Positions 17,097 to 26,847 of a DNA stretch of 64,000 nucleotides are shown in pieces. Source of the DNA: Salinimicrobium flavum. Its GTDB lineage: Bacteria; Bacteroidota; Bacteroidia; Flavobacteriales; Flavobacteriaceae. A model generated the notes under the pieces. The model saw only the letters and a list, made by a program, of their open reading frames with translations. It was not told the DNA's origin and ran no database searches. Location of the stretch: NCBI RefSeq assembly GCF_042684505.1, contig NZ_JBHULT010000009.1, forward strand, positions 62,001 to 126,000. The letters run 5' to 3'. The position numbers and the translations under genes are program-made. Numbering within the stretch: position 1 is the first letter of the stretch; each line of letters starts with the position of its first letter.

Positions 17097-18755
17097 ATGA
17101 GTTTATTACAACATAACCCAAACATCAAATCAAAAATTCAGGACTTATGGAATAAGTTCTGGAGCGGCGGTATTTCCAACCCCTTAACAGCTATAGAGCA
17201 AATCACCTATTTGCTCTTTATGAAAAAGCTTGATGAAAATGACAAGGAAGCTCAATATAATGCTGAATTTACAGGCGATCCTTTTACTTCCATTTTTGAT
17301 GGTTACTTTTTACTACCAGGAGATAAACCAAAGCAAAGTATTTCTAAGGAGGACCTGGAAAGATTAAAAAAAGAAAAAGGCATCGAAAAGGAGAAGTTGC
17401 GCTGGAGTGAATTTAAAAGATTGCCTTCTGAAGAAATGCTTCAGCGTGTTCAACAATATGTTTTCCCTTTTATAAAAGAAGATTTAGATAAAGAGGACTC
17501 TCCTTTCGTGAAGCATATGCGGAATGCAGTGTTTATAATTCCTAAACCTTCACTTTTAACTGAAGCAGTTAAAATTATCGACTCCATTTATGAGGAAATT
17601 GAAAAGGATGCTTCTGAAAAAGGCCAGGATTTCCAGGATATTCAGGGAGATGTTTACGAATATCTTCTTAGCGAAATAGCAAGTGCTGGTAAGAATGGAC
17701 AGTTTAGGACACCAAGGCACATCATTAAATTGCTAGTAGAATTAGTTGACCCCAAGCCTGGAAATCGAATTGCCGATCCAGCCTGTGGTACCGGTGGGTT
17801 TCTGTTGGACGCTTACCAGTATATGGTAACTCAACTAGATGACAATAAGGGTAAAAAAGAAAAAGATGAAGATGGCTTCATTAGAACTAGCAAAAGTGCA
17901 AAGCTTACTTCTGAAGTAAAGGAGACTTTAGATCAAAGCCTCCAAGGTTATGATATTGACCAGACCATGGTTAGGCTTGGACTTATGAACCTAATGATGC
18001 ACGGAATTAATAACCCACAGATAGACTATAAAGATACCTTAAGTAAGTCTTATGAGGAATCCTCTCAATACAATATCGTCCTGGCAAATCCTCCTTTTAC
18101 AGGAAATATCGATAAAGGAGACATTAATGAAGAGCTGAAACTAGGAACTACTAAAACTGAACTTCTATTTATCGAGCGTATTTATAATATGCTTAAAATT
18201 GGAGGAACAGCAGGAATCATTATTCCTCAAGGAGTTTTATTTGGTAGCGGTAAAGCTTTTATGGAAGCAAGGAAACTAATGATTGAAAAAAGCCAATTAA
18301 AAGCGGTTATAAGTGTTCCAAGTGGAGTTTTTAAGCCTTATGCAGGAGTGAGTACTGCTCTCTTAATTTTCACCAAAGGAGGTGAAACCGATGAGGTTTG
18401 GTTCTACAATTTGGAAAGTGATGGTTATTCACTTGATGACAAACGTCAAAAAGATCCTAATAGCTATGGTGATTTGCAGGAAATAGTTACCAAATATAAA
18501 AATGCTAAGCCAGATTCGGAAAACAACAGAGAACTTAAATATTTTACAGTTCCTAAAAAGGAAATTATTGCAGAAGGATATGACTTAAGTTTTTCAAGGT
18601 ATCACAAAGAAGTTCTTGAAGAAATTGAATATGAAAAACCGGAAAGAATCCTGGAAAAATTAATGGGCAAATATAATGATCAAGGAGAGTTGGAGGAAAA
18701 AGGACTAGAGCAGGAAATTAAAGAGAAATTAGAAGACCTGAAGAAATTATTTTAA
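17097..18755 (+). CDS. hsdM: Type I restriction-modification methyltransferase subunit M
   Basis: The protein has 552 residues: an N-terminal helical HsdM_N domain (about 10-155) and an N6-adenine methyltransferase core with SAM-binding DPACGTGG (227-234) and catalytic NPPF (331-334). With HsdS it methylates the recognition site and protects host DNA. It begins at the base after the hsdR stop and its own stop shares one base with the hsdS start, so expression of the three subunits is coupled. Confidence 0.97.
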   Translation: MSLLQHNPNIKSKIQDLWNKFWSGGISNPLTAIEQITYLLFMKKLDENDKEAQYNAEFTGDPFTSIFDGYFLLPGDKPKQSISKEDLERLKKEKGIEKEKLRWSEFKRLPSEEMLQRVQQYVFPFIKEDLDKEDSPFVKHMRNAVFIIPKPSLLTEAVKIIDSIYEEIEKDASEKGQDFQDIQGDVYEYLLSEIASAGKNGQFRTPRHIIKLLVELVDPKPGNRIADPACGTGGFLLDAYQYMVTQLDDNKGKKEKDEDGFIRTSKSAKLTSEVKETLDQSLQGYDIDQTMVRLGLMNLMMHGINNPQIDYKDTLSKSYEESSQYNIVLANPPFTGNIDKGDINEELKLGTTKTELLFIERIYNMLKIGGTAGIIIPQGVLFGSGKAFMEARKLMIEKSQLKAVISVPSGVFKPYAGVSTALLIFTKGGETDEVWFYNLESDGYSLDDKRQKDPNSYGDLQEIVTKYKNAKPDSENNRELKYFTVPKKEIIAEGYDLSFSRYHKEVLEEIEYEKPERILEKLMGKYNDQGELEEKGLEQEIKEKLEDLKKLF

Positions 18756-20236
18756 TGGAAAGTAAAAATTGGACTTCAGATAAACTTGAAAATCTTTGCG
18801 ATATTATATTAGGAAGAACTCCTAGTCGCAATAAGAATGAATATTGGGGCAAAGGCATTGATTGGGTAAGCATTTCCGATATGAAGCAAAAGCTTATATT
18901 CTCTACCAAAGAACAAATCACGGTTATAGGTGCTGAAAAGAGTCGCTCCAGATTAATCAAAAAAGGAACTCTTCTGATGAGTTTCAAATTGAGTATTGGA
19001 AAACTAGCTTTTGCCGGAAAGGATCTGTATACTAATGAAGCAATCGCGGCTCTCCCAATTAAGGATAATAACAAAATAAATAATGAATATTTATATTATT
19101 TGCTGCAAAACATACCATTAATTGGAGGTAACCAAGCCGTAATGGGAAAGACCCTTAATAAGACGTCTCTCCAAAAGCTGCAAATTCCTTACCCAAAATC
19201 TATAGAAAAACAAAAAAGAATAGCCCAAGTACTATCTGACTGTGAAGATTTAATTGCCAAACGTAAAGAAAGTATTGCTTTACTTGATGATTTGGTAAAG
19301 AGTACTTTTTTAGAGATGTTTGGGGATCCGGTAAGAAATGTTAAAAATTTTGAATTAGTGCCACTCGCCACATTGGGAACCATTGACAGAGGAGTTTCCA
19401 AACATAGACCTAGAAATGCACCGGAGCTATTAGGAGGTGTTCATCCTTTAATACAAACTGGTGATGTCTCAAATTCAAACACTTACATTACAAGTTTTTC
19501 CAGTACCTATTCTGATCTTGGCTTAAAACAGAGTAAGAAATGGCCAATTGGAACACTTTGTATTACAATAGCAGCAAATATTGCAAAAACTAGTATTTTG
19601 AGCTTTGAAGCCTGTTTTCCTGATAGTGTCGTTGGTTTTATAGTAAATAAAGAATCAAATAATCTTTATGTACATCATCTATTTAGCTTCTTTCAAAGAA
19701 TCTTAGAAACTAATGCACCTGCAGCTGCTCAGAAAAATATTAATTTAAAAATTTTAAGAAATCTAAAGGTCCCTAAACCACCAAGAAAATTACAAACAGA
19801 ATTTGCTGGTAAGATATCTGAAATTGAAGAACTTAAAAATCTATACCAATTTCATCTTTTAGAGTTAAATAATTTCTACAATCGATTAAGCCAAGATGCC
19901 TTTAAAAGAGAATTGGACTTAGATAGGATAGAATTAAAAACAACTGAAATCAACACTAATTTTTCTTTTGACATTGATGAGGTTAAAATTTCAGTAGAAA
20001 AACCTTCTAAAAACAATATAAGTAAGAAAAAACTAGCTGAAATTATTTTTTCAAGTTTTGGAAAAAATGACTTTTCAATAGACACACTTCGATCATTAAT
20101 CTCTGAAAAGTATGAAAAACAGTCCACGGAAGAATTGAAATCTTTGCTTAAAGATTTACTCGAATCGAATCAAATTGAGCAAACATATAATCAAAAGGAA
20201 AAACAAATAAAATTTAGGGTAGCTAATGAAGCTTAA
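18755..20236 (+). CDS. hsdS: Type I restriction-modification specificity subunit S, with C-terminal extension
   Basis: The protein has 493 residues with two target-recognition domains (about 5-140 and 205-350). Each is followed by a conserved helix (KQKRIAQVLSDCEDLIAKR; KLQTEFAGKISEIEELK). The TRDs differ from each other, as expected for a bipartite recognition site that cannot be predicted here. After the second helix there is an extra lysine-rich stretch of about 110 residues that looks like a small helical or winged domain, longer than typical HsdS. Its last 11 bases overlap the ATPase gene, so this extension could link the specificity subunit to the downstream module. Confidence 0.94.
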   Translation: MESKNWTSDKLENLCDIILGRTPSRNKNEYWGKGIDWVSISDMKQKLIFSTKEQITVIGAEKSRSRLIKKGTLLMSFKLSIGKLAFAGKDLYTNEAIAALPIKDNNKINNEYLYYLLQNIPLIGGNQAVMGKTLNKTSLQKLQIPYPKSIEKQKRIAQVLSDCEDLIAKRKESIALLDDLVKSTFLEMFGDPVRNVKNFELVPLATLGTIDRGVSKHRPRNAPELLGGVHPLIQTGDVSNSNTYITSFSSTYSDLGLKQSKKWPIGTLCITIAANIAKTSILSFEACFPDSVVGFIVNKESNNLYVHHLFSFFQRILETNAPAAAQKNINLKILRNLKVPKPPRKLQTEFAGKISEIEELKNLYQFHLLELNNFYNRLSQDAFKRELDLDRIELKTTEINTNFSFDIDEVKISVEKPSKNNISKKKLAEIIFSSFGKNDFSIDTLRSLISEKYEKQSTEELKSLLKDLLESNQIEQTYNQKEKQIKFRVANEA

Positions 20237-21869
20237 AAAGATAAAACTTCTTTCAAAATTTCGAGGCTTACCTAAAGGCTATCAAATCGAATTCAATACC
20301 GAAAACACTTCTGAAAGAAAAATTGAACCCATTTGTTTCGTTGGTTTGAATGGTTCCGGAAAATCTAACATTTTAGAACTAATAGCGGAAATTTTCTATT
20401 ACCTAGAAATTTATAGCCGAATTAATAAGAAGTCAAATGAGCTAGCCTATCCATTTGGTTTTCACATTGAATATTTTCTTCCCCGAATAATACATGACGA
20501 GAATAGTTTTCCATCAGGAAGGATTGGAAATTTAAGTATCGAAAATCTAAATGGCCACAGACTAGTCCAGATCATCAAAAAACCTAATGAACTGCCTACA
20601 GGGAAGGTTCTCATTGATGATAACATTGTAGAATTTTCTCACGAAAAGACAGTAGATTTCTTTTCAATGGTTTTACCAAAGTCTATAATTGGATATACTT
20701 CAGGTTTAAATGAATTACTTAGCAATCCTTTTATCAAAATGGATTTGGAATATTCAGACGAACTAAAGAGGAAGGCTAATGAGGCAGCAAGAGCTACCTT
20801 AGACTTAAATAGGTTGTTCTTTCTTAATTACAACTCCAGTAAAATCTTTGCAATTAGCAATTTTATATTCGATGATACCAATTTAGCACCTTTAAAGGAT
20901 GAATTAGATATTAAGGATCTTCTTTCTTTTTCAATTCATTTAAAACTTGAGAAAGAGAAGCATAAGAAAGATTATTTACCCTCAGAATTGAATCAAGCTA
21001 TCTATTCATTTCAGGAATTAGATCCTTTGTTTTCTGAAAAAGAAAGTTCAACAACTAAGGTAGATCGGTTAGAATATACTTTCAATTTTCAAGTCGATGG
21101 TGAGAAAAAACAAGCTTTTCAATTTAAATTCCAAACGAAATTCAATCTCCTTAGGATTTTATATAACTTTCAAATGTTGAACATCCAGCTTATTGGTTCT
21201 AAAACTAAACGTAACATAAGAAACGCTCGAGCTGGTACCCGGGATAATTTATCGGATATTATTCCTAAAAAGGAAAAGGAAAAGCTGATTTTCTCAGTTG
21301 ATAGCATTTTATTTGAAAAAGAAAACGGTAATAAGGTTTATTTAAAGCAGCTTTCAGATGGAGAACACCAATTGATGCAAATAATCGGAAGTCTAATCCT
21401 TTTAGATCAACAAAGCACATTATTTCTATTTGATGAACCTACTACCCACTTCAATCCAGAATGGAGATCAAAATTTATCTACTTAATTGATAAGTCCCTT
21501 GAAGGTCACTTGAAAAGAAAACAAGAAATATTGCTCACTACACATTCACCTTTTATTATTTCAGATTCTAAAAGAGTCAACGTCGTAAGAACCTTTAATA
21601 GGAATGGAAGAAATTATGAATTCCCAGAAGAAGAAACATATGGCGCATCCATTAGGTTTTTATTGAATAGATTGTTTAACCAAAAACATAGCATTGGAGA
21701 ATTCTCATTTCAAGAGCTAAAAAAATTAGAGTTAGAAATTGACAGTTTAGAAAACGAAGAGCAAGCTGAAGATATTAAAGCAAAATCTCAAGGTTTTGGA
21801 GATTCGCCCGAGAAAATAAAACTCTTCAACAAATTGGCTAACAAGTTAAATACTATTTCTAAAGAATGA
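20226..21869 (+). CDS. AAA/ABC-like ATPase of the restriction operon (Septu PtuA-like)
   Basis: The protein has 547 residues. Walker A is GLNGSGKS (40-47), the signature LSDGE is at 376-380, Walker B ends DEP (403-405) and a switch histidine follows at 440 (TTHSPF). The ATPase head is thus split by a long insertion of about 300 residues, as in AAA_21/SMC-like defence ATPases such as PtuA of Septu and retron partners. A short helical tail follows. It overlaps hsdS by 11 bases and the HNH gene by 4 (ATGA). Paired with an HNH nuclease, it is likely to sense invading DNA or nucleotide depletion and release nuclease activity; this is inference from Septu. Confidence 0.85.
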   Translation: MKLKKIKLLSKFRGLPKGYQIEFNTENTSERKIEPICFVGLNGSGKSNILELIAEIFYYLEIYSRINKKSNELAYPFGFHIEYFLPRIIHDENSFPSGRIGNLSIENLNGHRLVQIIKKPNELPTGKVLIDDNIVEFSHEKTVDFFSMVLPKSIIGYTSGLNELLSNPFIKMDLEYSDELKRKANEAARATLDLNRLFFLNYNSSKIFAISNFIFDDTNLAPLKDELDIKDLLSFSIHLKLEKEKHKKDYLPSELNQAIYSFQELDPLFSEKESSTTKVDRLEYTFNFQVDGEKKQAFQFKFQTKFNLLRILYNFQMLNIQLIGSKTKRNIRNARAGTRDNLSDIIPKKEKEKLIFSVDSILFEKENGNKVYLKQLSDGEHQLMQIIGSLILLDQQSTLFLFDEPTTHFNPEWRSKFIYLIDKSLEGHLKRKQEILLTTHSPFIISDSKRVNVVRTFNRNGRNYEFPEEETYGASIRFLLNRLFNQKHSIGEFSFQELKKLELEIDSLENEEQAEDIKAKSQGFGDSPEKIKLFNKLANKLNTISKE

Positions 21870-22918
21870 GGCAATTGTATAAATTTAGAAATTCAGATTT
21901 GGATGATTTTCATGGATATATAGTTTTCTTTTTTGAGTCAATTTATTTCCAATCCCTAACTAATTATAATGATTGGAATAATTATTTTATTCATTCTGAA
22001 CTGAAGCCTTTTGTAAAGGCTACTCGAAAATTAAAACCTTTACTTGAAAAAATTCATGAGGAGTTTTTAAAGGTTAATCAGTCTGAAAAAAAGTTAGTTT
22101 TTGATTCAGCCCGAAATAGCCTGGATATTCAAGGTATTTGTCATTCCGAAATTCCATTAGCCCATAAAAAGGATTTATCTAATGATTTAGGGAACGCTAT
22201 TCATGCACTATTCCACTACATCTATTATCAACTTCCACAAACTAAAATTTTTACAGATAAATATGGAAAACTTATAAATCATTACGAAGAGATTAAGCGT
22301 TTGAATAATGATATCAAAAGTTGTCCCTTTTGTGGCCTTCATCCAATAAAACCACTTGAGTCAAAAACCAGACAAACTTATGACCATTATTTGCCACTAA
22401 GCCATTATCCATTTGTAGGCTTTAACACACAAAATCTGGTTCCCACATGCAAACCGTGTAATGAAGATTATAAGAAGGACAAAGAAGTCCTTCATAGTGA
22501 TACTAACAGGCAAAATAGGAGAAAATTAATCTTTCCTTATGGTAATTATGCCTTTAGTCCTAAGATTAAAATTGATGTTTTAGATTACGATCCGGATACA
22601 TTAAAAATCAATCGATGTTTAGTGAATATTGGGACTGAAGAAAATATATGCTTAGACGAAATGAGAACATGGTGTGAGATTTATGAAGTTGATACACGCT
22701 ATAGAAATATTATTGTCAATGATTCTGATTCCTGGTTCGATGAATTTTTAGAATTTCATACCCAACAACAAATTGACCAACCTATTTTAACTAAAGAGGA
22801 TAACTTTCAGACATTTATGAATTCAATTAAAATTCAGGAATCGACTAGTAATGTCATTTTAAAACGACCGTACTTCAATTCAATGAGTACCTTAACCAAT
22901 GCCTTCAGTAATAATTAG
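21866..22918 (+). CDS. HNH endonuclease (Septu PtuB-like)
   Basis: The protein has 350 residues. A zinc-bound HNH core is visible: CPFC (153-156), DHYLP (173-177) and CKPCN (195-199), so two CxxC knuckles bracket the catalytic histidine. The N-terminal 150 residues are helical, the C-terminal 150 unassigned. Septu PtuB proteins are HNH nucleases that act with PtuA ATPases; this gene is longer than most PtuB proteins I know of and starts inside the ATPase stop codon. It is probably the effector of the ATPase. Confidence 0.83.
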   Translation: MRQLYKFRNSDLDDFHGYIVFFFESIYFQSLTNYNDWNNYFIHSELKPFVKATRKLKPLLEKIHEEFLKVNQSEKKLVFDSARNSLDIQGICHSEIPLAHKKDLSNDLGNAIHALFHYIYYQLPQTKIFTDKYGKLINHYEEIKRLNNDIKSCPFCGLHPIKPLESKTRQTYDHYLPLSHYPFVGFNTQNLVPTCKPCNEDYKKDKEVLHSDTNRQNRRKLIFPYGNYAFSPKIKIDVLDYDPDTLKINRCLVNIGTEENICLDEMRTWCEIYEVDTRYRNIIVNDSDSWFDEFLEFHTQQQIDQPILTKEDNFQTFMNSIKIQESTSNVILKRPYFNSMSTLTNAFSNN

Positions 22919-22920
22919 TT

Positions 22921-23844
22921 ATGGCCCTTTTTCTTAATACCAATAAACTAAACTATTGGATTCCCAAGCTTATATCAGAAGCGGAAAGTGAACTCATACT
23001 AATTGTTCCTTATATTAAAGTCTCTCAAAAAATTGTCGAAGCTTTACAACAAACAGACGAAAAAGGAGTGGATATAACGCTGGTATACAGAGAGAACAAA
23101 CTTTCAGAATCTGAAAAATCAAAATTAACTTCATTTCAAAATCTTACCCTTCTCCACCACCCTAATATTCATTGTAAATGCTATTACAATGGAGATCTAC
23201 TTATTTTAGGATCGATGAACCTATATGAATATTCAGAAAAAAACAATAGAGAAATGGGGGTTCTACTTCATCAAAGAAGGATGGAAGATCTTGGAGAAGC
23301 CTTTAACGGATGGGAATCTGATAGCAAAAAAATTTTTGATGATGCCATTTTAGAAATCAAAGAAATTATAAACGGTGCTCAGATTGAAAAACTCAGTGAT
23401 AAAGGAAAAGCAAAAAACTTCAAAATAGAAATCATCAAAACTGATGAAGAATTGGAAATCGAAAGATGCGAGCGATTCAATAAATATTTTCTAAATAAAA
23501 AATTCAAGGCCTTTGAAGAAACCGAAAACAATTGGCTATCAAAATGTGAAAATTATTTTGATAAAGTCGATGTGCTAATAGAAAATAATAGAATTGCTAT
23601 CCGATTTAATTTACCAGAAGGTGAATTAAAAGGCTTATATCAAAAATGGATGTCATCCTATCAGGAATATGAATTTCCTTCAATTAAATATTATTGGAAT
23701 TACCATACATCCAGTCTTCTTATTTATAGAGATTACAAGAGTTGTAATTGGGATGAGCTAGGAATAGGAAAAGAGTATCACCAAAAATTGATTGCGGGAA
23801 TTGATAATATTATATCAAAGTATAGAATATTAACTGGAAAATAA
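22921..23844 (+). CDS. Phospholipase D-superfamily nuclease of the restriction operon
   Basis: The protein has 307 residues. One HKD-type motif is seen: H84-x-K86 followed by G97-S-M-N100 and Glu111. A single motif implies that a homodimer forms the active site, as in bacterial PLD nucleases (Nuc, BfiI). The C-terminal 170 residues are lysine- and glutamate-rich with aromatic patches (KYYWNYHTSSLL) and unassigned. It starts two bases after the HNH stop and is therefore part of the same transcript. It could be a second effector nuclease. Confidence 0.8.
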   Translation: MALFLNTNKLNYWIPKLISEAESELILIVPYIKVSQKIVEALQQTDEKGVDITLVYRENKLSESEKSKLTSFQNLTLLHHPNIHCKCYYNGDLLILGSMNLYEYSEKNNREMGVLLHQRRMEDLGEAFNGWESDSKKIFDDAILEIKEIINGAQIEKLSDKGKAKNFKIEIIKTDEELEIERCERFNKYFLNKKFKAFEETENNWLSKCENYFDKVDVLIENNRIAIRFNLPEGELKGLYQKWMSSYQEYEFPSIKYYWNYHTSSLLIYRDYKSCNWDELGIGKEYHQKLIAGIDNIISKYRILTGK

Positions 23845-23854
23845 ATTTATCAAA

Positions 23855-24442
23855 ATGAAAATCAAAAGAATGAAATTAAAATTATTCATACTACTCTTAA
23901 CCTTCTCAACGGTTTCCCACTCACAAATATCAGAAAATACGGGTATTTATTTCGCCAAAGAGTTCAGTAAAGATCAGGCATTATATAAGGCTAAAGAATT
24001 TTTAATTACTGAACTAATCAATGTAGATTCAACTCCTACTAAATTTGAAGTAGATCCTTTAGCGGCAGCCTCTTCAGGTGAGTTAACTTCTCTAATGTAC
24101 TCCTGTGAGGAACAGAATATGAGTGGTCTAATTTTTGGTTTTTTTGGTAATAGATGGAATGAAAATGGAGTGAATTATCAAGCTTATGCATTCAGAAATC
24201 TAAATAAATCGGACGCTCTTGAAATTCTTTCTAAACTTGAAAAAATAATTGATGAAAACTCAAAATACATTAGATCAGATTCGGACACAAACAACATTTC
24301 TTTTACTTATCAAGACATAAAATTTCTGATCTATAGAGATGGAGGAGAAAAAATTAGAGTGTTTTGGAATGGATTTGATGCTGAATGGGAAGAAACGGCA
24401 TTTAATAGAACCAGAAGAAGATTTGAAAGAAGAATAGATTAA
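23855..24442 (+). CDS. Exported protein of unknown function at the end of the restriction operon
   Basis: The protein has 195 residues with a clear signal peptide (basic start, hydrophobic 8-19, ending SHSQ). An ATG six codons in (23870) could also serve. The mature part is a mixed alpha/beta domain with no recognised family. It follows the PLD gene by 10 bases, so it is probably co-transcribed, yet an exported protein is unexpected in a DNA-restriction operon. It may belong to the island rather than the system. Confidence 0.65.
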   Translation: MKIKRMKLKLFILLLTFSTVSHSQISENTGIYFAKEFSKDQALYKAKEFLITELINVDSTPTKFEVDPLAAASSGELTSLMYSCEEQNMSGLIFGFFGNRWNENGVNYQAYAFRNLNKSDALEILSKLEKIIDENSKYIRSDSDTNNISFTYQDIKFLIYRDGGEKIRVFWNGFDAEWEETAFNRTRRRFERRID

Positions 24443-24554
24443 CATGTCTATGGAAATTTCCTTACAAAATGTTTTCTGGAAATCGACTAACTAGTTTTTG
24501 TTGTACATTTTATAAACCCAGCTTCTATAGATGCTATAAATACTAGGCAAAAGC

Positions 24555-26738
24555 TTAATCAAAATTAAAATCAGGTAAAGTTGCAGGATCAGTCTTTTCA
24601 GAGATAGGTTCCGGTTTTACGTTTTCTCTCTCCGGCACTACAATTTCCACCAAGTCGGTGGGAAGTTCATTTAGAAAATATAAGCTCAATTCCTGTTTTC
24701 CAACTTCAACAAATTTTTGATTAAAGTCTGCCCTTGGTATAACTTCTGTTCTTTTATTTTTCTTATTAAAAACCGTCACACTCTCGTTCTGCGAATTGAT
24801 CACCAGCACTTCCTGTTCATCGGGAGTTTTTGATTTATAAGTGCCACGGAGGTGGATTGCTTCTTCATTCTTATTAAATTGGGTGTGCAAGCTCCTAACA
24901 TTCCTATACAGTTTTAGATGGTCCTTAGCTCTTGTCATCGCAACATATAAACACCTCCGTTCTTCTTCTACCGCGTCTTCACCTTCTTTTATAGTACGCG
25001 TTGAAGGATAAGTATAAGGATTTACATTTGTTATGTGGACTATCTTTGACTCCAATCCTTTGGCAGAATGAATAGTAGAAAGGGTCACTACATCTTTATC
25101 TATTTCTTTACCTATTTTTAACGTAGTATCGGCTCGGGGATCGAGAACATACTCTGTAATAAATTCTGAAATACTTCCGGTAGATTTAGCCACTTCCTCT
25201 AAAACCTCAAAATCAGTAATTCTATAGGTCCATTCCTCTTTATATCTTTTTGAAAGGAGGTCGTTCATGGAGTCAACAGCCTCCCGAATAGCATTAGCCG
25301 GGCTATTGATATGTTCATGTATAACTTCAAGTATATCGGGGACAGAATGAATCAGAGTTCTGTATTTTGAGTGTCTCAAATATCGCAGTATTTCGACAAA
25401 GGAGGATAAAGTGAGAATATCAGAAATAATTTTCGTTGCAGAAACCTCCCCTATCCCATCCCAAAGTTGTAAAAAGCGGATCCAGGCAATTTCATCATAA
25501 TTATTAGCAACTACTCTCATCCCCGATGCTACATCACGAACATGAGCTGATTGCATTAACTGAGTTCCTCCAAGTTTTATATATGGAATTTTCTTTTGCA
25601 AACATGCTCCTTCCACTCTTGATAATGCCCAACTAGATCTCCCCAATACCATGGAGTCTGAGTAGCTACAGTCATTTTCATTAACACTTCTAATTATGTC
25701 GTCGGTAATGATATTAGCCTCTTCCCAATCATTTTCAGTGTGAATAATTTTTGGTTTATTCCCTTGGCCTCTGGAAGCTTCAAGCTTTTTATCGTAAGTA
25801 AGTGGGGATTGCTCCAGTAACCAGTTAGACAAATCCAAAATTTCTTGGGTGCTTCTATAATTAAGAATCAATTTTTGCGCTTCTGAATCTGGAACATTGG
25901 CAGTAAAAGAATGTATAGTTTTAAAATCTGCACCTCGAAAAGCATATATGCTTTGAGCATCATCTCCCACACAGAACAGCTTAGAATGTTCAATAAAGGA
26001 CTGTAAAAGTTTATACTGCAATGGGTTTGTATCCTGCATCTCATCAACCAGAATGTGCTCCCATCTTTTTGTCACTGCCTTCCTTATCACTTCATTTTTT
26101 TGAAGAGCATCAGCAACTATGTTGAGCATATCATCATAATCTACATAACGCCTGGTAACCTTATAGTCGATGTACTTTTGAATTACAGGTCCTATTAGAG
26201 CCCTATCATTTTCAATAATTATTTTTAGCTCTTCATCCCCCTTGTCGGAATTACAATACCTTAAATGTTTTATAGCTTCAGATAATTTGCACAAAGTATT
26301 TACAGCGTAGGAATAGATAGCAACAACAGTTGCTGCTTTTAATTTTTCTCCCTGACTATCTTTAAATTGTTTTCCAACAGCCAACCCCATAGCACTTATT
26401 CGATCATCTTCGTCTAATAAAGTGTATTTACTTTGGGGAAAATAATCAGGATAGGTATGCATGATTTCATTGCACCAGGAATGAAAAGTCCGGCCTGATA
26501 TAGCCCCGGCATTAAATGGTCCAGAAACAGAAGATTTGACTCTTTCCACAATCTCCTGCGCAGACTTTCGGGTAAAAGACAAGACTGCAATTTTTTTAGG
26601 CTGGACTCCCGATTTGATTAAAAACTCAGCACGAACAATAATAGTTTTTGTTTTTCCGGTACCCGCTCCTGCCAACACCAAAAGGTGTTTCCCTTGGAAT
26701 TCGGCTGCCTTTTTTTGATAATCGTTAAGTGTGATCAT
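24555..26738 (-). CDS. UvrD/Rep-type superfamily 1 DNA helicase
   Basis: The protein has 727 residues. Walker A AGAGTGKT is at 23-30, DEMQD near 231-235, GDDAQSIYAFRG just after, the HSAKGLE motif in the C-terminal core, and YVAMTRAKDHL as motif VI. This is the full set of SF1A motifs. The C-terminal 110 residues are less conserved and lack a nuclease domain. It lies 109 bases downstream of a winged-helix/nuclease gene on the same strand, so a helicase-nuclease partnership is plausible. Chromosomal UvrD is usually found elsewhere, so this is probably an accessory defence helicase. Confidence 0.9.
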   Translation of the reverse strand: MITLNDYQKKAAEFQGKHLLVLAGAGTGKTKTIIVRAEFLIKSGVQPKKIAVLSFTRKSAQEIVERVKSSVSGPFNAGAISGRTFHSWCNEIMHTYPDYFPQSKYTLLDEDDRISAMGLAVGKQFKDSQGEKLKAATVVAIYSYAVNTLCKLSEAIKHLRYCNSDKGDEELKIIIENDRALIGPVIQKYIDYKVTRRYVDYDDMLNIVADALQKNEVIRKAVTKRWEHILVDEMQDTNPLQYKLLQSFIEHSKLFCVGDDAQSIYAFRGADFKTIHSFTANVPDSEAQKLILNYRSTQEILDLSNWLLEQSPLTYDKKLEASRGQGNKPKIIHTENDWEEANIITDDIIRSVNENDCSYSDSMVLGRSSWALSRVEGACLQKKIPYIKLGGTQLMQSAHVRDVASGMRVVANNYDEIAWIRFLQLWDGIGEVSATKIISDILTLSSFVEILRYLRHSKYRTLIHSVPDILEVIHEHINSPANAIREAVDSMNDLLSKRYKEEWTYRITDFEVLEEVAKSTGSISEFITEYVLDPRADTTLKIGKEIDKDVVTLSTIHSAKGLESKIVHITNVNPYTYPSTRTIKEGEDAVEEERRCLYVAMTRAKDHLKLYRNVRSLHTQFNKNEEAIHLRGTYKSKTPDEQEVLVINSQNESVTVFNKKNKRTEVIPRADFNQKFVEVGKQELSLYFLNELPTDLVEIVVPERENVKPEPISEKTDPATLPDFNFD

Positions 26739-26847
26739 GGAATTCTAGTCTATTTAGATCGTAACTGATCATTCAAAAATAGATTTTCGCCCAGTCGAAC
26801 TTCCGGAGTAAAAAACCAGGACTGAAAAATACAGTATTCTATTCGGT

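Noticed and set aside
24555..26738. The UvrD-like helicase as GajB of a Gabija system.
   Set aside because: There is no OLD/TOPRIM GajA gene next to it; the neighbour is a winged-helix nuclease of another fold.
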